Part shown: piece by piece, positions 36,081-48,605 of the stretch | How the letters are laid out: every line of letters starts with the position of its first letter | Numbering within the stretch: position 1 is the first letter of the stretch | Assembly (NCBI GenBank): GCA_037976565.1 | Contig: CP137682.1 | Coordinates: 19,560,751-19,624,750 of the forward strand | Direction of reading: 5' to 3' | Origin: Mesocentrotus franciscanus | Lineage: Eukaryota > Echinodermata > Echinoidea > Camarodonta > Strongylocentrotidae | DNA length: 64,000 nucleotides | Program-made: the position numbers and the translations under genes | Notes under the pieces: model-generated | Seen by the model: only the letters and a program-made list of their open reading frames with translations | Databases searched by the model: none | What the model was told of the DNA's origin: nothing

Positions 36081-36497
36081 GAAGAAAAAAAATAAATGGA
36101 AAGGGGTTGAACATTTTGAAAGAGTATAAGCGGGGAAAAGGGACAGGAGAGAGATAGTGGTGATGAACACACCGTCATCATTGGCCCACACTATCTTTTG
36201 AATAGGGATTTATCTTTCAATCTTATCTTACGCAGTATTGATTTCAGCTGATCTGCGTCCCGCCAAAATGCGATCGAATAAATTTTCTGATATCGATTTT
36301 TCATATTGATTAAAATATTGTGAGAACGTCTGAAAGTGTTAAAGTAAAAAGAAAGAAAGAAAAGTTAGCTCTAATCTCAACCTCATATATTATTAACACT
36401 GCACAAGATACTCGAACATTTCTAAGCGGAAATACCACACATGGTGGAAAAAATGAAGAGTTGTAAGGGATGAGCAAGTAAAAAAAATAATGCGTAC

Positions 36498-36523
36498 AAG
36501 AGAGAGAGAGAGAGAGAGAGAGA
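36498..36523 (+). repeat. (GA)n microsatellite
   Basis: Pure gagaga run. Confidence 0.9.
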
Positions 36524-38234
36524 AAACGAAACTTTTGATCATACACACGCAGATAATCTAGTGATCAATAACCAATCTATAGGCTTGCCATACACCAGCT
36601 GTGCGTGTCTCGCGATATTATAGAGTTTGATAATAGTCAATTGTGCTTGAACACAATAGAAGTAAGTCGTTTCTTTTGTATCGTCTTGCGACTAACGTGT
36701 GGGGTGTGCATGACGAGGGGTAAAACAGATCGAAACGCCTTTTTGAAAAGCCTATTGTGGGATGATAACAGATCGATGACGACTGCTCCACCCTGTCCAC
36801 ACTGTTTGCATCTTCAGTTGTCGTTATCAAATGATTTTTCAGGAAAATTCTTCGGAAAGCTGTTATGATTGAGTATCAAAAAGTACTTTAAGTTTAAATG
36901 GCACATCATAATTCGTCCGGTAAACATTACCGTGATTACATGTATAACAAATTTGGCACCATGCGCTGTAAAATTATTTGAAAAAATATACTCAGCATGA
37001 TTGTAATAATGAGTCGGACCGACTCTCGAGCAATGCCAAATTAGTATGAATTTTCTCTCGATTATGGTGAAAAGTGATCGCAATAGACTATTACCCAAGT
37101 TTGGAATAAAATTGCCACAATGTTATGTGGACACATAATTACTAATCAGCATCCTTCAGGTTAGATAACTATTACCCAAGTTTTTTTTCTCCCTTTTTTG
37201 TCATTCGTTTATACGTTTAAATATAACTTCGCCAGTAAAGCACATTGGGAAGCATATAAAAAGAAGGATATATCATTACAAATAGATACACTCGCTTTCA
37301 ATATATGTGATGGCGGTTTGCAGAATTCTAGTTTCAAATTATCAAGGAAGCTACAACCCCCACTGGTATAATTTGAATGTAACTTTGTAAAACATGCTTT
37401 AAAGAATTGAAGAAAAAAGAACAAAAACATGAATGAGTGTAGGCTATAACAATAACTATAACACTACTACGTAGTTTTATAATTCAGTGGTGTAGTCGCC
37501 ACACAAACAACATCATCTTCAATTTTTGTCGATTGTTCAGCTATCTTATGATTAAGTTACACAAAAACATTATCATTTCATTAATACTCTGGTGAATTTC
37601 GCTTTATTTGGTCATACACGAACTTCTCGCCACGACAAAAACTCAAATGGCGCCATTTACACACCATCGTTGCCACGACATTGCACGAAAAGACAGTTAG
37701 CTGTGGTCGCCCACGTGGCCCCATCACGACGGACGCACCACCAAGCCACACCGAGCAGTGAGAATGACCCATTAACACCGATCGACTTCTTCTCTAATGC
37801 ACTCCTCCCATTGTGGGCTTTTTGGGCCCTATTGTTCTCCTAAAATGGTCATAAGAAGAGGAGATGAGTTCCCCTGGGACCAAGACAAATCGATACCAAG
37901 GAAATATCACCAGACGTTTGGAGGTTACACGGCAGACGAAGTTTTGTGCCATGAAATAATTCATAGAACCACCTTCGAAGAAGAGATTGACATTACGTGA
38001 AGATGAATTGAAATGTGAGCTTGCCCTCGCTTTGTATGTCAGTTTTGGAGAGAAAACCATAGTTCCAGTTTCAGTTTTTAGTTTCATATTTTACATATTT
38101 CTTATATTTTGCAATGATTTCACAAGTAAATGGTACACACAAACGTGGATTCTATTAACAGAGATAAATAGAAAGAAGAAGCAGGAAGTTGGTACCTCAT
38201 ATCAAGTTGTTGGAATGCATTACATTAAAAGTCA
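36524..38234. other. Intergenic, no gene seen
   Basis: Short frames only, the longest about 95 codons, with no domains and no repeat with a second copy recognised. Confidence 0.6.
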
Positions 38235-38772
38235 TTAAAGGTACTATCTCCCATTTGCAGGCCAAAAAAATGAAATGGTTAAATTCCAACGGCATTTGAA
38301 AGACAATACTAATTTAGAACTTCCCTAAAAAAAGGGGGGCTTGAAGATGTCTTTAAGTGGGAAAATAACGACTATTAGTTGTCGAATCGACTTAGGAGCT
38401 ATAGAGCCAGTAAGTAATAGTCTGATTTTTCAGACCATTGTACCGAATGGTCGTACGTTTTATGCTGCGCAAAGATTCAATCAGTTTAATTTTGGCCATT
38501 ACAAGAAGTGGGTTATTGATGTAGACAAATGCTCATGTACCCTTTACAGCTCATTTTATGTATGTTATTACCAAAGATGGAAAAGCCAGTCAGTCACTCA
38601 ATAGTGTCTGACAGTGAAGTCTAGCAAGTAAACGGGTTTCCTTGCATAATTTGAATATTAGGACACTGCTAACGTTTAAATTTCACAGATAGGACATACA
38701 TGACATATTCATAATTCCTGCAAAGTTCTACAGAATTTGATGTTGGCTGTAAAAGGGACATAGTATCTTTAA
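38235..38772. mobile_element. TTAA-bounded MITE, 538 bp, third family
   Basis: The ends are TTAAAGGTACTATCTCCC and (reversed) TTAAAGATACTATGTCCC, an inverted repeat of about 18 bp with two mismatches. The interior is AT-rich. An 87-codon frame inside has no recognisable domain. Confidence 0.65.
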
Positions 38773-39070
38773 ACTAAAAAGAAGAGTGAAATATGGTAGA
38801 GGAGTTCCCTTTGCTCTACAAATGCCCTAATACTCGGTACATGACGAGAAATAGCTGGAAATTTATAGTTATGCCACATGTGTGTGTAATCCCATCTTTC
38901 CATAGGTTGTACCCATCTGTGTAGTGCGTGTGATTTTCAGCAAGAGTCGATTTTATTTTCCGTTGATGTTAAAACGACTCGGTAAACGTCATCAATTCTT
39001 ATGCTATACATAATCAGGATTTCCCGCCGATTCAGACAGGTTCTTTCACAATGGCATCGTATCATGGCCA
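38769..39070 (+). mobile_element. T392-family relative, strongly diverged
   Basis: It shares atgccacatgtgtgtgtaat, the following cccat block and ctatacataatcaggatttc with the copies at 47506 and 40310, in the same order. The ends are poorly preserved. It abuts another TTAA element ending at 38772. Confidence 0.45.
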
Positions 39071-39147
39071 GTACTCGTGTTTAAAAACAGATGAATAAAA
39101 GTATGAAGAAAATATGAAGAAGCAGATTACAGATAATGTGGAGTACT

Positions 39148-39306
39148 GGGCCCTGTCCTATAAACAGTTGCGATTAATCGCAACTTATTTTCGACTTATT
39201 TTAATCGCAAATATGTACACAATAGATAGGGTACTGCAAACTTGCGATAGATAAGAGGACTCGCGATTGATTCTGATAAATCACAAATCTTTTTAAGACG
39301 GGGCCC
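39148..39306. mobile_element. GGGCCC-type MITE, copy 1
   Basis: It begins GGGCCCTGTCCTATAAACAG and ends TTTTTAAGACGGGGCCC, with internal gttgcgattaatcgcaac palindromes. The same architecture is seen at 52009-52147. 159 bp, noncoding. Confidence 0.7.
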
Positions 39307-40309
39307 TCGTCGTGCTAATCATTAGATATATAATTGAGACAGAAACCTATAAAGGTTTTTCCTAATGCCTGACGTGTAGTTCATATGAACAACTGTGTTT
39401 TGGAACCATCAAAGCTAGAACGAATCGACCCCAAAATGTTAAACAACATTGAATACCGTGCGTTAAAGCAAGTGCTCACTTTTGTTGGCGCATGCATGGA
39501 GAGCGATCAACTTGGACTACTAGTAATGTTTCTTTAAATGAACCTGATAATGAGGATTTAAATCTTTAAGACGTTTAACCAACTCTCCATACCCCCTGCT
39601 TATATTTTCGGCAATCTTCAAACATTTCTGATTGCTTTTTATACTGTTACAAGTTTCTAAATCGACTTTAAACAAGCCCCACGTCGCGCCTAAAACGAAT
39701 TCGAATGTTCCCTCTATAAACCGCCCCTTGTTACTATATGAGAAGGGAGAAGTGGCTTTAATTAAGGCGGTTACATAAAAGGAAAAAAGTCTATATGTTC
39801 TTGATCAAGAGACGTCGCCTGGATTGATTTTTCTTCTAGATTAAAGGATTACATCTTTACAAGTCTGCTTTAATCTAAGTTCAATTCCTGGATGGATTGA
39901 CTTTCGGCTTGAGCAAACGCTCAATGAAGTGGCTTTATATCAATCTATCTCCAAGCGTCTCTTTCTTTCTTTTCTTATTCTTCGTCTTTTTTCAGGGCGA
40001 GGTGTAGGTTTTTTCAAGAGCACTGTGGATTAAAGCTCACACTTAAGTTTCTTCTTCCTATATTTGGCCATTCGCTGCCGATAATGGTGATTCTTGATAT
40101 ATTTCCTATCCGAAAAAGTCCTTGAACACATTTTGAAATTTAAGTTCCAAAATAAGCAGAAGGCATGATTTATGTATAGCGTCGAGAATGGAGGTTACAA
40201 TTCCCGCCAAACCGCCGATTCCTGTCTGAAATATAATTTGAGTATTTTAAAGCTTAAAAAGAAGTCAACTTGTTCAGTCTGCACCTCACCAGAATCATGC
40301 ATATTCGCT

Positions 40310-40701
40310 TTAAAGAGAAGGTTGAGTTCTGGGAAGAGGTGAAAAATAATTTGTGAGCATTATCATTGTTATTATGCAAGTGTGGAAGAACATCAGATAA
40401 AAAATGTTCCCTGAAAAGCATGGCTCTTCAAATACCTTAATATTCTAAATATGGCATGTAACAGCATAAACATCGGGACGGATTTTTATGCCACATGATC
40501 GTGTAGTCCCATATACATATTTCTGTGTACAGTGCTTGTAACTTTACCAAGACTGGGCCAAATTTCTTATCATTTTGATGATTCCAGATCCTTGCAGTAC
40601 ACACCAATATTTATATGCTAAATGATCAACCTTTTCTGATCGATTCCACACCGTTTCTTTCAAAATGCAATCGCATGACCAGAACTCAACTTTATCTTTA
40701 A
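40310..40701 (+). mobile_element. TTAA-bounded MITE, family T392, copy A
   Basis: 392 bp, TTAA to TTAA. The terminal inverted repeats are TTAAAGAGAAGGTTGAGTTC and (reversed) TTAAAGATAAAGTTGAGTTC. It is noncoding. The body is shared with copies at 47789, 52265, 56528, 42970, 47506 and 38769. Confidence 0.82.
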
Positions 40702-42969
40702 ATATGTTTCTTTATATGGACACAGATCTGGTATTTTATTTCTCTTCTATATGTAAAACAATCTAAAACAATAAAATCCAAAATTGTTTACAAGTTGGTA
40801 GCTTCTAAACTATTGAAAAGTGTTGAGAATCAATCTTGGCTTTGGTATGGCGATTAAACGTCATCATATTCTTATAATTTTGAATCTGTAAGTAAACGCA
40901 TTTTTTGATAATTTAAGATATAATGTCACTTACTAAATTCGTTTAAAATATATCTAATAAATTCGAGCTGATAACAGTAAAACTACCGGAATTAAAGGGC
41001 AAGATAATATCATATCAAACTACTTTTCAGCCACGAATGCTAAAGCAACAAATATTTGTCTTTGTTTCTACAGTTCTCTTCATCAATAACCTTCGCAGAC
41101 CCATCTCTTCCAATTTTGAAACGGTACAAGAAAATTGTCCTTTCTTTCTCCCAACATGCGGCATGTCAAAGATATTGAAGACAATTTACTACTGCGATCT
41201 TCCACTTCTGTCGAGTCCTCAATCCGGATTGAAATTCCCCTACATAAAAACCGAAACAGGTGGATTCAACAAGACTCAAAAAGAAGGTCCACAATTTCTT
41301 TCACGCTTTCGCTTCCTGTCTCTTGTCAAGCCAACAAAAGCTAAAATCTTCCTAAACCCCCAATTTTAAACGTTTCTTTCCAAAAACGAAGTCCCCTAAT
41401 CAACTAGTATTTCTCTTTCAATTCCTCCCTGAATTGAATCTAAAATCCGCTTTTGGATCAGGTTGGCTCAATATTGTCTTTGAATTGATCGATAAATTTG
41501 GAGTAAATCGGATTTTTGGTGGCGAAATAAAAGAGGTATTGAATGAGTAAAGATGGATAATTCGTCAACAATGAAGTTGGAAGCGTGGGCATCGGATGCA
41601 ATCTCCCCGGGGGAGAGGGGCGGGTATACATGTAGATAAAGAGATGCTGAAAGACTGAAGTTGTGAATGCATGCTTCTCCGAATACTTGTTGTTACCTCT
41701 CTTTCTTTATTTTAAAATATATAAAGTAGGAACGATTTACGCCTTTCGTTTGATACTGTTTAAATTTATTCTCTTATTAAGAAGATTATACGAAGACAGA
41801 AGCAAAGGTTCCTAAAGCGGCTAGGGGGTTTCGAGTTTCATCATAAAAGAGTTTCTTTTGAATATGTGCAACAAGGGGCCATGTCATGTTTTGACGAAAA
41901 CATTTAAAGGATTTGTGAATGATATATCCTAAAGACCTTCATACTATAAGCCTAAATCTTTCATAAACTCAAATGAGCATTTTGGGTTAGGAAGGTATCA
42001 CAGAAGTATAAATGAGATCGCTTACTTGAATTGAAAGAAAAAGCTTTATCCGTAAACACCTTTGAAATGAATTAGAATTTATGTGATATAAAGGGAAGAA
42101 GAAAACTCTTTTATGGCGTAAAGATTTGGAATACAACGTGTCAAATCATCCTTTTGTACACAATGCAGCAAATACAGTTTATATCTCCTTTTTCATCACA
42201 TTTGCTTCTCTCACTCTTTATCTCATGACCTCTCCTCCCTCCCCCTCCCCTCCTCCCCCTCTAATGTTTTTCATGTTTATGCGCATCGAGTTTACCGTTC
42301 CAACTGCCATTTATAGCTACTGCAATCTACCTCTATATGATAAAAAGATAAGCCTTAAGCAAATTAGATCTTCGTACATATGAGAGCAAATTATCATGAC
42401 GTATTTGACGTATATTTCATATAATAATAATTTACGAATTTATAACGTGCATATACTCGACAATTTCGATCACATGTATCTGACTACTGTTAGGCCGTAA
42501 AACTGTAGCAGAGAATAGAGACAACGTCACAGAATATGGCAGAACATTGCAGATTTCGATCACTTTTGTTTTATGACGAAACAATGTCCGAAAGTATGTT
42601 GCCATGCTTTGTGACGTCAAACTTTAGCAGAGAATAGGTACGTCACCAGAGAACATCGCAGATTTGGATCACTTTTGTTTCCTGAGGTATAAATGTCTAG
42701 AAATATGTTGTGATGCTTTGTTGTTGTCACGACAACGCTTTGTTCTTCTGCTCCTCGCAATTTCTTTCTTCTTACAGTACCTCCAAATACGGGAGCCCGT
42801 CGGCAAACATCAGACATATTAGACGATAATGCGGCAACAAGAAAGAGACCTTGATTGCGGCCCTTCATTGGTGAATGTGTGGCTAAACAGATTACCAATC
42901 GCTTTAGCGCCAAAATCGTATTATCAGACAAGAACAATGTTCGGTGGATTAGTCCCGAACCATCGTGCT

Positions 42970-43205
42970 TTAAAGAGAGGGTTAAGTTCTTGAAAAGGTG
43001 TAAAATAATTCGTGAGCTTTATCATTCCTTTTGCGTCAGTTTGGAAGATAGTTATGATAGAAATATCCCGTGAAAATCATTGCTTTTCAAATATCCTCAT
43101 CTTCAAAATATGACGAGAAATATGAGAATGGTTGGACCATGCAAGCCGTCATGTCACATGTGTGTAGTCCTATATACCAACTTCTGTGAACAGTTCATAA
43201 TAAAG
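42970..43205 (+). mobile_element. T392-family MITE, copy E, diverged and 3'-truncated
   Basis: TTAAAGAGAGGGTTAAGTTC at the left, then recognisable family blocks (gcttttcaaatatcctcatc, catgtgtgtagtcctatata). It lacks a recognisable right end. Confidence 0.6.
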
Positions 43206-44502
43206 CTATTTAACTTGCTTCATGCAGAGTTTCTCTCTCACTCTTCTTGGAGGACCATACATCTCTTTGTCATGATTGGATGTATCATTGTGGTACAGTC
43301 TTCTGAGGAATAGCTATGGCCTGCGATGACGTATAGCTTTCCATGAACTTCAGATATTTCCGCTTGGCATCGCCATTCCACGAAACGTCGTCCTCCCCTG
43401 TGAAATAAAAGTAATAACAGAAAATAAAAGAATACGTAAATAAGTAATTTTCATCTGTACAATCGACTAATGTTTTGAAGTAATTTAAAGTATATAAAGT
43501 ATAAAAGGGATCAATAATTAAGAATTTTTATCATGATTTTTTGCTGAATCATTATCAGAGGGTAGGTTGAAGCGGAATAGAAAATGACTACTAACGGATT
43601 AGTGCAATATGAAATGAATGTGTGTGTGTGTGTGTGTATGTGGGGAGGGGTGGAGAATTATAGGTCTCAGTCTATTTGGAAAATGCATATTTCTGAGAAA
43701 TAGGCACATACCTTCGCATCAAACAAACTTAGGGTGATCAACATTTTACTCCTGTGCTCTTTAACTATTTTAATGGTGTTGATCCGAGGTCATAGATCAT
43801 GCTTTCGTCATTGTTTGAAATCTGGTTATAAGTCTTGTTAACAGATAGCAGTGATAATGAAGGACTACTGATTTATTGCTTGGCAAACGGCTCCCGTAAT
43901 CCTCTATCTATTAGAGCTGTAAAACAAAAACATGCGATTATTTGCGGGTTTTGGTGAAGATTTGGGCTTGTTTTCAGCGAATTACACGCCAAAGACAATC
44001 TCTGTAAGATTCGTGTCACTTCAATTTCCATAGAAATGTTGTTGTTAGTCTTATTGTTGTCTTATTTTACAAAGAAAAGTTTGTTAATCAAACATGCCTG
44101 AGAGATAAATCAATGGCATATTAAGGAAAACAAAGCTAAACAAAGGCATATTGTATTCATACTCGTTTATTATTAGGGATTTAAAACGTTTATTAATTGG
44201 GGGTTATGGTATTTATCTTAGCTCAAGCAACACCGGAACATGACAGAGACATTATCTCTCATGTGCCTCATATTGCATTTCTTTTTCTTCTTCTTCCTGT
44301 TATATATCTGTTAACATTTTATTGTATTACCATCATATACAATTTTTGTGTTTGCTTTCGTATTTTACCCCTGTTCTGTACTTGTTGACAATATATTGTA
44401 TTATCTGTATTTATTTTGTATCACACGTTTACAAAAAAACTAAAAATTTCCATGTATGATTTATGGATGATAAAGTATTAAATTGAATTGATTAAATCAA
44501 AT

Positions 44503-44583
44503 CGTCGGCATTATTATAAACCGACGAATCCGTCATATAATTATATTCCTGTACGGATTCATCGGTTCATAATAACGCCGACG
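44503..44583 (-). other. 81-nt hairpin with 31-bp arms
   Basis: Left arm 44503-44533 and right arm 44553-44583 are inverted copies with three differences, and the loop is 19 nt. In a minus-strand RNA all three differences become G-U pairs, giving an unbroken stem. This could be a small-RNA hairpin or a tiny foldback transposon; no expression evidence is available. Confidence 0.5.
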
Positions 44584-44886
44584 AAATGGAAAGTAACGAT
44601 GACAATAATTTTGTTATTACAATAAAACTTATCACATAATTTGTGTAAAATGAGACTTGATAATAACAACACAATACACTAAACGAGGCTAACCCTCTTC
44701 GAGATGGCAAAACATATTTACCTTTTGCAGAAATAGAATAAACGTTTATCAAACGAAGTTTATAAAGTGTAGCAGTGTAACATGTATTTCCATATGGGGA
44801 CAATGTGGAGATTTCAATTATTTATAGAGATGTCGTAATTCAGAGGTAGATCAGGGGCGATTTAGAAGCCAGTTTTGTGATAAATT

Positions 44887-44914
44887 CCGACCTCTGTAAG
44901 TTATCAGAGGTCGG
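44887..44914. repeat. Perfect 10-bp hairpin, 8-nt loop
   Basis: CCGACCTCTG and CAGAGGTCGG flank taagttat. It lies 300 bp after the larger hairpin at 44503. Confidence 0.55.
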
Positions 44915-45375
44915 TTTACCATGTTTACTGCGTCATAATATCAATTGCCTTTTCTTGATATCAGATTAATGACTATTATCTGAGGGTGATAAATGACCGG
45001 TCATTTTGATCTATTGTTAAGAAACAAGTCGAGATCACGTCGTAGGTTTTAAGGGGTGCGATGTTTGAGGGTAACTTAAATGAATAAATCTAAAATCGCC
45101 GGTGTACGCCCCCGTTTAAAGGTCCAGAAATATAATTACATTTTCCAGTAGGTCTACAGTAGGAGGGGCCGCCTCCAGAAATACATTTATTTTGCCACCC
45201 ACCCGGGGACGATTCCACGAATGTGCAACATTTCAATGGACTCACTTAACATGCTTAAGGAAATTGTGAGAGGTTAACGTTAGACAGAATGTAATGGAAA
45301 TTAAATATTTTGGAGTCAACCTTTGCGAAGGAGGAAGGGGTATTTCATTGAAAGAAACCTGTCGTAATGTGCCAA

Positions 45376-45398
45376 GTCACCACAGTAACCGTGGTAAT
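45376..45398. promoter_or_regulatory. Overlapping double RFX X-box
   Basis: GTCACCACAGTAAC (45376-45389) is a perfect X-box. Its right half-site starts a second one, GTAACCGTGGTAAT (45385-45398), which misses the consensus only at the last base. The sequence around it looks unique. Confidence 0.45.
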
Positions 45399-45997
45399 GA
45401 AATGTCCAAGCAAAGACCAACTCCAAGCTTTTAAAAATCGCACGTTCAAAGGCAAAAGGTTGTGTAACTCAATCAGCGAGCATTTAGGCTAACGCCCCTC
45501 TGGCTTCATCCAGCAGACAAAACTTAGATATTTTAGTATGCATTTAAATAATTCAAAGAAGAGGTACACAGAGTGCTCTGGTCAGTTTAGTACCTTATGT
45601 GTAGTTGCATTTTCTAATAAAGGAGTTATTCGTGTTAAAGCAAAGAGGTTTGTTGTCTATTGATATTATAAATTTGACCAATATGCCATGCCCTTTAATT
45701 CCTACATATATATTTTTCCGTCGAAAAGCCCCGCTTTGTCCTTTACTCAAACACCATTGTGAGCGTATATAGTATCATTGTCTTGTTGCATTTGACCTTT
45801 AAACAGACAAGATCATTAATTGTCAATGATATTTGATGGAATGTATAGATAATCCACGTTTCTCACTATTTTGTATATACAAGAGGAGTTCTGATACCGA
45901 CCCATGCATGCATGCACGTTCTTTTTTGGATGATGTTAGCCATTTCTAAATCGATAAAGATTTTTTTTGGGTAAACTTAATGTTTTTATATAAATCT

Positions 45998-46265
45998 ACC
46001 TCTTTCTCTCTTCTAATCCCTCCCTTTCTCTTTCTCTCTCTTTCTCCCTCTCTTCTCACCGCCCCTCCCCCTCTCTCTCTCTCTCTCTCTCCCATACCTC
46101 TATGTCTCTCTCTCGCTCACAGTTTCTCTATCCCCTTCTCCTCTTGTTCTATTTTCTCTCTCTCGATCCTCTTCCCCTTATGTATTTTTTTAAATTATAT
46201 TTCCTCTCTTCATCCCTCACTCTCGTTGTCTACCTCCCTTTCTCTCTTTGCAATATCTCTATCCT
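45998..46265 (+). repeat. (CT)n polypyrimidine tract
   Basis: Imperfect ctctct with a pure run at about 46071-46090. Confidence 0.9.
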
Positions 46266-47530
46266 CTCACATCTAGATCGTCGTTGTGAATAATTGGTGC
46301 CAAAATAAAAAAAAAGTTATAACGTTCGTTTAGACTTTAGAGAAACACGAGAAAGGAGAAAATGTACAAAGGCAGTAAGAACGAAGAATAAAGAATAAAT
46401 CTAATCCGCTTAATTTCATATACCTTTTACAAATCCAGGAATGGTGTCGAAGTGGTTTGAAATATGACACAAAATGGTTATTTCTACACGCAATCTATAC
46501 AAACCCCGGTTTTCAAAGGTTTGCCGCCATCAAAACATAATACATGTAGTCCCTTTTTGCGATTAACCAATCTTTTTTTCTTCTTATTTCACTCAAAATT
46601 TAAGATACTGCACGGACATGGATCCCACAAAACGACAAGAAAAATCACATCTATAGCAACGGCGGCACACCAAACCGCAACAGACAGATAAACAGTTGCA
46701 ATTAAATCCCAATTATTCATCGAGAAAATGGGGGACAAAAAGAGAGATTTTGATCAGGACCGAGCATATATATATATTTATATATGTACCTGAAGGGAAA
46801 TTTCGAGAAAGAATGCCATAAAAGTTACAGTATTATGGATGACTAATTTGTACGATGGGGTTAGGGGCGGCAGCCTCTATTTTCATAAACGGAGCCCAGG
46901 GCTACGTTTAAAAACGGATCATTTACAATAACTTTTTAACAGTTATTGCTTTAAGCTTAGACCGTTTCGCTCACAAGCATAACAAAAAAAAACTCGCAAT
47001 ACCACAACAGTATTTCATTCTCCTTTCATCAATTACATAAATGCCCCCAACAATGACTTTCAATTCGATAGCTATCTAGATAACCTTGATAAGGACTTGC
47101 TTTAAAAGGGGCCGACATTGTTTGGTGTAAATCGAGAGAATTATGATTGTGAATGTATAACCACACCGTTGTTTGGACGTGCGCGCCTTTTTTCACCACC
47201 TTCCTCCCAAATAAGCATAAAACTTTGTGGCGTCTGCTGGCATTATAGAAGGCGGTAACATTGAGCTATTAAAGTCAAATTAAAGTCCAAAATTTTCAAT
47301 GGGCCCAAAGTAAACAGATTGAAATCTTTGTAACTTCACCAAGACATTTATGAAATATTATCTGCCTGTCTCGACGTAATAAGTGCTAAGGAGCCTTTCA
47401 TCTTTGGAGGATCTAGAACAAGGTCGACTTGTATGATGTATGTCTCCTTGAAAACTGCTTTATACATGTGTTATCCACCAAGTAATCACAATGATTATGT
47501 TTGAATTAAAGAGACTTAGGATTGAGTTCT

Positions 47531-48230
47531 GGGGGGTGTTTCACAAAGATCCTAACTTGAACTTATCTCTAAGTTGGACTTAACAATTATGGAAAGCCGT
47601 TAGCATCTTTGAAAATATTTTGTAAAAGTTATTTTAAAAGGCATAAAATGTTGATTTAAATCATTCATATTTGCTATTATCAAGGAGATTTCATGTTCTT
47701 GATGTGGAATTTATGAAAGTCCAAAATACTTGAATTTTCGCTTTTGAATATATTTTATTTTAAGGCTACAAATGGCTCTCCATAATGTTTAAAGAGAAGG
47801 TTGAATTCTGGGAAGAGGTGAAAAATCATTTGTGAGCGTTATCATTATACTATGCAAGTGTGGAAGAACATCAGATAAAAAAATGTTCCCTGAAACGCAT
47901 GGCTCTTCAAATGCCTTAATATTCTAAATATGGCATGTAACATCATAAAAATCGGGACGGATTTTTATGCCACATGTTTGTGTAGTCCCATATACATCTT
48001 TCTGTGTACAGTGCTTGTAACTTTACCAAGACTTGGCCAAATTTCTTATAATTTTGATGATTCCAGAACCGTGCAGTACACACCAATACTTATATGCTAG
48101 ATGATAAACTTTTTCTGATCGATTCCACAACGTTTCTTTCACGATGCAATCGCATGACCAGAACTCAACTTTATCTTTAAGTCCAACTTAGAGTTAAGTT
48201 CGACTTAGGATCTTTGTGAAACACCCCCCT
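47531..48230. mobile_element. Foldback MITE (family GTGTTTCACAAAG), carrying an inserted MITE
   Basis: Long terminal inverted repeats of about 55 bp begin GGGGTGTTTCACAAAGATCC and end with the reverse complement GGATCTTTGTGAAACACCCC. CTGG appears at both edges, possibly a target duplication. The interior between about 47585 and 47788 is AT-rich; then a 392-bp MITE fills the rest. Confidence 0.78.
47789..48180 (+). mobile_element. TTAA-bounded MITE, family T392, copy B (innermost of a nest)
   Basis: It has the same 392-bp length and ends as the copy at 40310. It lies inside the foldback element 47531-48230, which itself interrupts another copy of this same family. Confidence 0.82.
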
Positions 48231-48605
48231 GGCGAAGTAGACAAATAATTTGTGAGCTTATCTCATTTTCTTTATTTTTGTGTGGAAGAAAATCAAAGAA
48301 GAAGAAATCTCACAGAAAAGGAAAGCTCTTCAAATACCCTCAAATACGAAATATGACGAGGAGTAGGTGAAATGTTTAAAGCAAACTTTCATGCCACATG
48401 TGTATGTAGTCCCGCATACACACTTTTGTGTGCAATGCACGTGACTTTCAGTAAGATTGACTGATTGACGCAATATGACGTCATTTTGATGATTCCAAAC
48501 CCTCACGGCATACACAAATTCTTATGTACTATACATAATCCACCGTTCCCAATTACTTCCAGACTTTTCCCTTTCACACCTTTAAAAACGAGAAGGATCA
48601 GTTGT

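Larger units (their letters stand above)
40702..45375. other. Intergenic, no gene seen
   Basis: Apart from the MITE remnant at 42970 and the hairpins at 44503 and 44887, it is AT-rich sequence with a (GT)n run near 43620. A 110-codon frame at 41037-41369 has no recognisable domain. Confidence 0.6.
47506..48605 (+). mobile_element. T392-family copy F, split by the foldback element
   Basis: The left end TTAAAGAGACTTAGG...GAGTTCT is at 47506-47530. The body resumes after 48230 as ggcgaagtagacaaataatttgtgagc, which continues the family alignment. The copy is diverged, so it is older than the two insertions inside it. The right boundary is approximate. Confidence 0.7.
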
